From: Rhodoferax sp.
Lineage (GTDB): Bacteria > Pseudomonadota > Gammaproteobacteria > Burkholderiales > Burkholderiaceae_C
Reading direction: 5' to 3'
Length of the DNA stretch: 9,910 nt
Assembly: GCA_021731215.1 (NCBI GenBank)
Contig: JAKFXU010000466.1
Span: 1-9,910, forward strand
The notes under the pieces were generated by a model. That model worked only from the letters and a program-made list of their open reading frames with translations. It was not told the origin of the DNA and ran no database searches. Position numbers and translations under genes: made by a program. Shown in pieces: positions 6,054-9,910 of the stretch. Position 1 is the stretch's first letter, and every line of letters starts with the position of its first letter.

Positions 6054-7034
6054 TTATTGCGGCTTGATGCCGGCGGTCTGGATCACCTTGGTCCAGCGCT
6101 CGATTTCACTCTTGACGAACGCGGTGTAGGGTTTGGAGCCTTGCACCGGGATCACGAAGCCCTGCGACTCCATGCGTTGCTTGATAGCCGGCGACTGCAT
6201 GGTCTGCGCCAGGGCGGCTTCGAGCTTGTCCGCGATCGGCTGCGGCGTGCCCTTGGGTACCGACATGCCAGACCACGACAGCGCCTCGAAGCCCTTGTAG
6301 CCCGACTCCGAGATCGTTGGCACGTCCGGGTACAGCGCGTTGCGCTGGACGCTGGAGACAGCCAGCGGGCGCAGCTTGCCGGCCTTGATGTACTGCAGGG
6401 CGACGTCCTGGTTGATGAACATGAGCTTGATGGTGCCGCCCAGGATGTCGGTCATCATGGGGCCGCCGCCACGGTAGGGAATGCCGGTCATGAAGATGCC
6501 TGCGGTCTGCTTGAACAGCTCCATTGCCATGTGGCCGGATGCGGCATGGGTGTAGCCGTAGTCCAGTTTGCCGGGGTTGGCCTTGGCGTAGTCCACCAGT
6601 TCCTTGAGTGTCTTGAACGGGGTGCTGGGATGCGCCACCAGCAGGTTGGGGCCGGAATGGACCTGCGAGAGATGGATGAAGTCAGTGTTGGAGTTGTACT
6701 TGAGGTTGGGGTCCAGGCCGTGCGCCACGGCGTTCTGGCCGACCCCGGACTGGATCAGGGTGTAGCCATCCGGCGTGGCCTTGGCGCCCCGCTCGGTGCC
6801 GATCACGCCGCCGGCGCCGCCGATGTTTTCGACGATGAAGGGCTGCTTGAGGATTTTGCTCAGTTCCTCGGCCATCATGCGCCCCATCACATCACTGGTG
6901 CCACCGGGCGGGAACGGCACAATGATCTTGACCGGCTTGTGGGGATAGTCGGCCTGGGCCGTGGCGGCCAGGGGCAGTGCGAGGCCGAAGGCCGCGACGG
7001 CCGCCAGATTAACGAATTTTTTCCAACATGTCAT
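6054..7034 (-). CDS. Bug/TctC-family periplasmic substrate-binding protein
   Basis: This 326-residue exported protein is of the Bug family, the extracytoplasmic binding components of tripartite tricarboxylate transporters, which usually bind carboxylates or related small molecules. A signal peptide is clear: Lys5-Lys6, a hydrophobic stretch at about 8-26, and a likely cleavage after ATAQA (residue 28). The mature part opens with YPHKPVKIIVPFPPGG, then GTSDVMGR, GAGGVIGTERGAKATPDGYTL, PYRGGGPMMTDILGG and PTISESGYKGFEALSW, all typical Bug motifs. A CGGAG ribosome-binding site at 7042-7046 sits 7 bases before the ATG at 7032-7034. It lies 51 bases downstream of garD and 26 bases upstream of the epimerase gene. 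No tctA/tctB membrane subunits are in the window, so it may use a distant transporter or act as a sensor partner. A hexarate or uronate ligand is suggested only by context. Confidence 0.95.
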   Translation of the reverse strand: MTCWKKFVNLAAVAAFGLALPLAATAQADYPHKPVKIIVPFPPGGTSDVMGRMMAEELSKILKQPFIVENIGGAGGVIGTERGAKATPDGYTLIQSGVGQNAVAHGLDPNLKYNSNTDFIHLSQVHSGPNLLVAHPSTPFKTLKELVDYAKANPGKLDYGYTHAASGHMAMELFKQTAGIFMTGIPYRGGGPMMTDILGGTIKLMFINQDVALQYIKAGKLRPLAVSSVQRNALYPDVPTISESGYKGFEALSWSGMSVPKGTPQPIADKLEAALAQTMQSPAIKQRMESQGFVIPVQGSKPYTAFVKSEIERWTKVIQTAGIKPQ

Positions 7035-7041
7035 GGGATAA

Positions 7042-7046
7042 CTCCG
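7042..7046 (-). promoter_or_regulatory. Ribosome-binding site of the Bug gene
   Basis: CGGAG on the minus strand lies 7 bases before the ATG and fixes the start. The 51-base gap after garD shows no obvious hairpin or separate promoter, which supports cotranscription. Confidence 0.6.
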
Positions 7047-7085
7047 GTTGAGATTGAAACGAGACGAAAATCAAATGGAAAACAC

Positions 7086-8651
7086 TCAAGTCACCGGCGC
7101 CGGGTTGAACAGCACCAGCGCGTTGTGCAGCTTCCAGTGCTCGGCCCAGGTCTTCTTGCCGCTGGCGACTTCCAGCATCAGCCTGAACAGTTCCCATCCC
7201 ACTTCTTCAATGCTGGCCTCGCCACTGGCGATGCGCCCGGCGTTCAGGTCCATCAGGTCGTGCCAGCGCCGCGCCAGGTCGTTGCGAGTCGCGACCTTGA
7301 TCACCGGGCAGGCCGCCAGGCCGTAGGGCGTGCCGCGGCCGGTGGTGAAAATGTGCAGGTTCATGCCGGCGGCCAGTTGCAGCGTGCCGCAGATGAAGTC
7401 GCTGGCTGGCGTCGCCGCGTAGATCAAGCCTTTTTGCTGGAGCTTCTCGCCCGGCGCCAGCACGCCGGCAATCGGCGCCGTGCCAGACTTGACGATGGAG
7501 CCCATCGCCTTCTCGACGATGTTGGACAGGCCGCCCTGCTTGTTGCCAGGCGTGGTGTTGGCGCTGCGATCGACCTGGCCTTTTTGCAGGTAGTGGTCGT
7601 ACCAGGCCATCTCGCGGATCATGGCCTGGGCCACCTCGGGTGTGCTGGCGCGTGCGGTCAGTTGGCCGATGCCGTCGCGCACCTCGGTCACCTCGGAGAA
7701 CATCACGGTGGCACCGGCCCGCACCAGCAAATCGGTGGCAAAGCCGACCGCCGGGTTCGCGGTGACACCGGAGAACGCGTCGCTGCCGCCGCACTGCACG
7801 CCCACCACCAGCTCGGACGCGGGACAGGTCTCGCGCCGACGCCGGTTCAGCCATTCCAGGTGTTGTCTGGCCTGGCGCATGACGGAGTCGATCATGGACA
7901 TGAAGCCGACATGCGCATCGTCCTGCAGGCACACCACATCGAGCTTGTCATCCACGCCACGCTGGTCGCTGATCGGGATCACGCCCGGCGGCAGCAGGCG
8001 CTCGGGTTGCAGCTTCTCGCAGCCCAGACTGACCACCATCAGCTCGCCGCCGAAGTTCGGGTTCAGGCTGATGTTGCGCAGGGTGCGGATCGGGATGATG
8101 GCGTCGGGTGCATCAATGGCGACCCCACAGCCGTAAGTATGTTCGAGCCCGACCACGTCATCGACATTCGGATAGCTCGGCAAGAGCTCGGCCTTGATGC
8201 GCTGCACCGCAAAGTCCACCACGCCGGCCACGCACTGCACCGTGGTGGTGATGGCCAGAATGTTGCGGCTGCCGACCGAACCATCGGCATTGCGGTAGCC
8301 CTCGAAGGTGTAGCCGTCCAGCGGCGCCATGGCGGGCGGCGTCACGGTGGCGATCGGCAGACCCGTGAGTTCGCGCGCGTCCGGCATCTGCAGCAGGCGC
8401 TCGTGCACCCAGGCGCCGGCCGGGATGTCGCGCAGCGCATGGCCGATGACCACGTTGTAACGCCGCACCGGCGCCCCGGCCGCCAGGTCCAGTAATGCAA
8501 CCTTGTGGCCTTGCGGCACGGCTTCCACCAGCCTCAGGCCCGAGGCAAACACGGCGCCGGCGGGCAGGCCGCCGTCATTGACCACGATGGCCACGTTGTC
8601 CGCCGCGTGCACGCGGATGAAAAGAGGCGCCAGCGCCGCGGGTTCGGTCAT
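7086..8651 (-). CDS. garD: Galactarate dehydratase
   Basis: GarD (EC 4.2.1.42) dehydrates meso-galactarate to 5-dehydro-4-deoxy-D-glucarate in the cytosol. The 521-residue length agrees with E. coli GarD (523), and the match as I recall it runs end to end. An N-terminal SAF domain (about 10-85) contains [14 protein letters not shown] and [10 protein letters not shown]. The UxaA/GarD catalytic body carries [15 protein letters not shown] (113-127), CVAGVVD (140-146), [10 protein letters not shown] (173-182), [12 protein letters not shown] (209-220), [17 protein letters not shown] (287-303), [10 protein letters not shown] (317-326) and [10 protein letters not shown] (436-445). It ends in FNPAPVT, as E. 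coli GarD does. Altronate dehydratase (UxaA) is the nearest relative, but these motifs and the length favour GarD. The ATG at 8649-8651 is chosen over an upstream TTG at 8681 because AGGAG lies 9 bases before it. It follows the aldehyde dehydrogenase gene by 32 bases, so the two are very likely cotranscribed. Confidence 0.95.
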   Translation of the reverse strand: MTEPAALAPLFIRVHAADNVAIVVNDGGLPAGAVFASGLRLVEAVPQGHKVALLDLAAGAPVRRYNVVIGHALRDIPAGAWVHERLLQMPDARELTGLPIATVTPPAMAPLDGYTFEGYRNADGSVGSRNILAITTTVQCVAGVVDFAVQRIKAELLPSYPNVDDVVGLEHTYGCGVAIDAPDAIIPIRTLRNISLNPNFGGELMVVSLGCEKLQPERLLPPGVIPISDQRGVDDKLDVVCLQDDAHVGFMSMIDSVMRQARQHLEWLNRRRRETCPASELVVGVQCGGSDAFSGVTANPAVGFATDLLVRAGATVMFSEVTEVRDGIGQLTARASTPEVAQAMIREMAWYDHYLQKGQVDRSANTTPGNKQGGLSNIVEKAMGSIVKSGTAPIAGVLAPGEKLQQKGLIYAATPASDFICGTLQLAAGMNLHIFTTGRGTPYGLAACPVIKVATRNDLARRWHDLMDLNAGRIASGEASIEEVGWELFRLMLEVASGKKTWAEHWKLHNALVLFNPAPVT

Positions 8652-8660
8652 GACTTGACT

Positions 8661-8665
8661 CTCCT
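8661..8665 (-). promoter_or_regulatory. Ribosome-binding site of garD
   Basis: A consensus AGGAG on the minus strand, 9 bases before the garD ATG, decides between the ATG at 8651 and the longer frame starting at TTG 8681. It lies in the 32-base gap after the aldehyde dehydrogenase stop. Confidence 0.75.
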
Positions 8666-8683
8666 GGAAATTGAACGGCAATC

Positions 8684-9910
8684 TCAGGCCAGGGTGTAAG
8701 CCGTCTTCACGGTCGTGAAAAACTCCTGCGCATAACGGCCCTGCTCGCGCGAGCCGTAGCTCGAGCCCTTGCGGCCGCCAAACGGCACGTGGTAATCGAC
8801 CCCCGCAGTAGGCAGGTTCACCATCACCATGCCGGCCTGGCTGTGGCGCTTGAAGTGGGTCGCGTGTTTGAGCGAAGTGGTGGCAATGCCGGCGGACAGG
8901 CCAAACGGCGTGTTATTGGCTTCAAACAGGGCTTCCTCGTAACCCTTGACGCGGATGATGCTGGCCACCGGGCCAAACACTTCCTCGCGGTTGATGCGCA
9001 TGCCCGCCGTGCTGTCGGTCAGCAGCGCCGGCGCCATGTAGAAGCCGTCCGTTGCCCTTTTGAGGCGCTCGCCGCCGGCCACCAGCACAGCGCCTTCGGC
9101 CTGGCCGATTTCGACATAACTCAGGTCCTGCTCCAGTTGCGAGAGTGAAGACACCGGGCCGATGTCGATGCCGGCCTGCAGCGCGTCGCCAACCTGCAAG
9201 CCGGCCATGCGCGCTTTCACGGCGTCAACGAATCTGGCGTAAATGCCGTCGGTCACGATCAGGCGGCTCGATGCGGTGCAGCGCTGGCCGGTGGAAAAGA
9301 ACGCACTTTGCACGCTCAGTTCGACCGCCTGCGCCAGGTCCGCATCGTCGAGGATCACTTGCGGGTTCTTGCCGCCCATCTCCAATTGCACCTTCTTCAG
9401 ATTGGCGGCGCATTGCTGGGCAATGCGGCCACCCACCCCTTGTGAGCCGGTGAAGCTGATGCCGTCCACGCCGGGGTGATTGACCAGCGGGTCGCCGATC
9501 ACGCTGCCGCGTCCCATGACGAGGTTGAAGACACCGGCCGGGATGCCGCTGCGGCTGATGATCTCGGCCAGCGCCCAGGCGCAACCGGGCACCAGGTCGG
9601 CCGGCTTGAAGACGACGCAGTTGCCGTAGGCCAGGGCCGGCGCGATTTTCCAGGCCGGGATGGCAATCGGGAAATTCCAGGGTGTGATCAGGCCGATCAC
9701 GCCCAGCGGTTCGCGCGTCACTTCAACGCCAATGCCGGGGCGCACCGACGGCAGCACTTCACCGGCCAGACGCAGGCACTCGCCGGCAAAGAACTTGAAG
9801 ATATTGCCGGCGCGGGCGGCCTCGCCAATGCCTTCCGGCTTGGTCTTGCCTTCTTCGCGCGCCAGCAGGGTGCCGAGCTCCTCGCGCCGCGCCAGGATCT
9901 CGCTGCCGAT
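8684..9910 (-). CDS. 2-oxoglutarate semialdehyde dehydrogenase, C-terminal part (start off right edge)
   Basis: This NAD(P)-dependent aldehyde dehydrogenase is open at the right edge; 408 residues are visible and roughly 70 are missing by comparison with a typical 480. The reading frame is continuous through 9910, so the GTG at 9755-9757 is internal, not a start. Family motifs are all present: [22 protein letters not shown] with the catalytic Glu (codon 9380-9382), [12 protein letters not shown] with the catalytic Cys (codon 9278-9280), and EEVFGP. The C-terminal run [22 protein letters not shown] and REQG resembles 2,5-dioxovalerate (2-oxoglutarate semialdehyde) dehydrogenases, EC 1.2.1.26. 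These convert the semialdehyde from galactarate, glucarate or L-arabinose breakdown to 2-oxoglutarate. Its position just before garD strongly supports that substrate. Other substrates, such as succinate semialdehyde, cannot be excluded from sequence alone. Confidence 0.92.
   Translation of the reverse strand: MGSEILARREELGTLLAREEGKTKPEGIGEAARAGNIFKFFAGECLRLAGEVLPSVRPGIGVEVTREPLGVIGLITPWNFPIAIPAWKIAPALAYGNCVVFKPADLVPGCAWALAEIISRSGIPAGVFNLVMGRGSVIGDPLVNHPGVDGISFTGSQGVGGRIAQQCAANLKKVQLEMGGKNPQVILDDADLAQAVELSVQSAFFSTGQRCTASSRLIVTDGIYARFVDAVKARMAGLQVGDALQAGIDIGPVSSLSQLEQDLSYVEIGQAEGAVLVAGGERLKRATDGFYMAPALLTDSTAGMRINREEVFGPVASIIRVKGYEEALFEANNTPFGLSAGIATTSLKHATHFKRHSQAGMVMVNLPTAGVDYHVPFGGRKGSSYGSREQGRYAQEFFTTVKTAYTLA

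Noticed and set aside
6057..8495. An 812-codon open frame on the plus strand, antisense to the Bug gene and garD
   Set aside because: Its translation is low-complexity and rich in His, Arg, Gly and Ala, typical of a mirror frame of GC-rich codons. It covers two clearly recognised genes on the other strand and has no family motif.
8652..8681. A ten-residue N-terminal extension of GarD from a TTG start at 8681
   Set aside because: The ATG at 8651 has a consensus AGGAG at good spacing, and the resulting length fits E. coli GarD.
8684..9757. A shorter aldehyde dehydrogenase starting at the GTG at 9757
   Set aside because: The same frame stays open to 9910 and encodes conserved aldehyde dehydrogenase sequence ([11 protein letters not shown]), so the gene begins outside the window.

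Overview
The window looks like a chromosomal segment from a GC-rich betaproteobacterium, most likely order Burkholderiales, family Comamonadaceae (Rhodoferax/Polaromonas-like). This rests on protein flavour, on a Bug/TctC-type solute-binding protein, and on the purB next to gst pairing, which I recall from betaproteobacterial genomes. No database search was possible. All seven genes share the same GC-rich codon style. I see no mobile element, tRNA, rRNA or CRISPR array.

Layout. (1) 1-490, minus: the first 163 codons of purB (adenylosuccinate lyase), running off the left edge. (2) 587-1201, plus: a YibF-type glutathione S-transferase, divergent from purB across a 96-bp promoter region. (3) 1216-2454, minus: an HD-GYP-like protein that has lost the HD doublet and the GYP motif, tail to tail with gst. 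(4) 2704-5103, plus: a membrane-bound, multi-domain c-di-GMP protein. Its order is TM, periplasmic sensor with a c-type-heme CxxCH motif, TM, HAMP, PAS, GGDEF, EAL. The GGDEF half looks fully active. The EAL half lacks several catalytic residues, and its last residues lie in another reading frame. (5) 5161-9910, minus: a four-gene block transcribed in the order aldehyde dehydrogenase (partial at the right edge), galactarate dehydratase garD, Bug-type periplasmic binding protein, aldose 1-epimerase.

How they work together. The 5161-9910 block fits a hexarate (galactarate/glucarate) catabolic operon. GarD dehydrates galactarate to 5-dehydro-4-deoxy-D-glucarate. A dehydratase/decarboxylase not in the window (KdgD type) would give 2-oxoglutarate semialdehyde. 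The aldehyde dehydrogenase would oxidise that to 2-oxoglutarate for the TCA cycle. The Bug protein probably captures a related acid in the periplasm, and the epimerase would act on a cyclic sugar or uronate precursor. The genes at 1216-5103 form a divergent c-di-GMP pair. A redox/ligand-sensing diguanylate cyclase faces an HD-GYP-like protein that is probably not a phosphodiesterase, so both apparent degradation domains in this locus look dead.

The strongest leads are the heme-c sensor on the cyclase, the decayed and frame-broken EAL domain, the degenerate HD-GYP neighbour, and a possible leaderless purB transcript.
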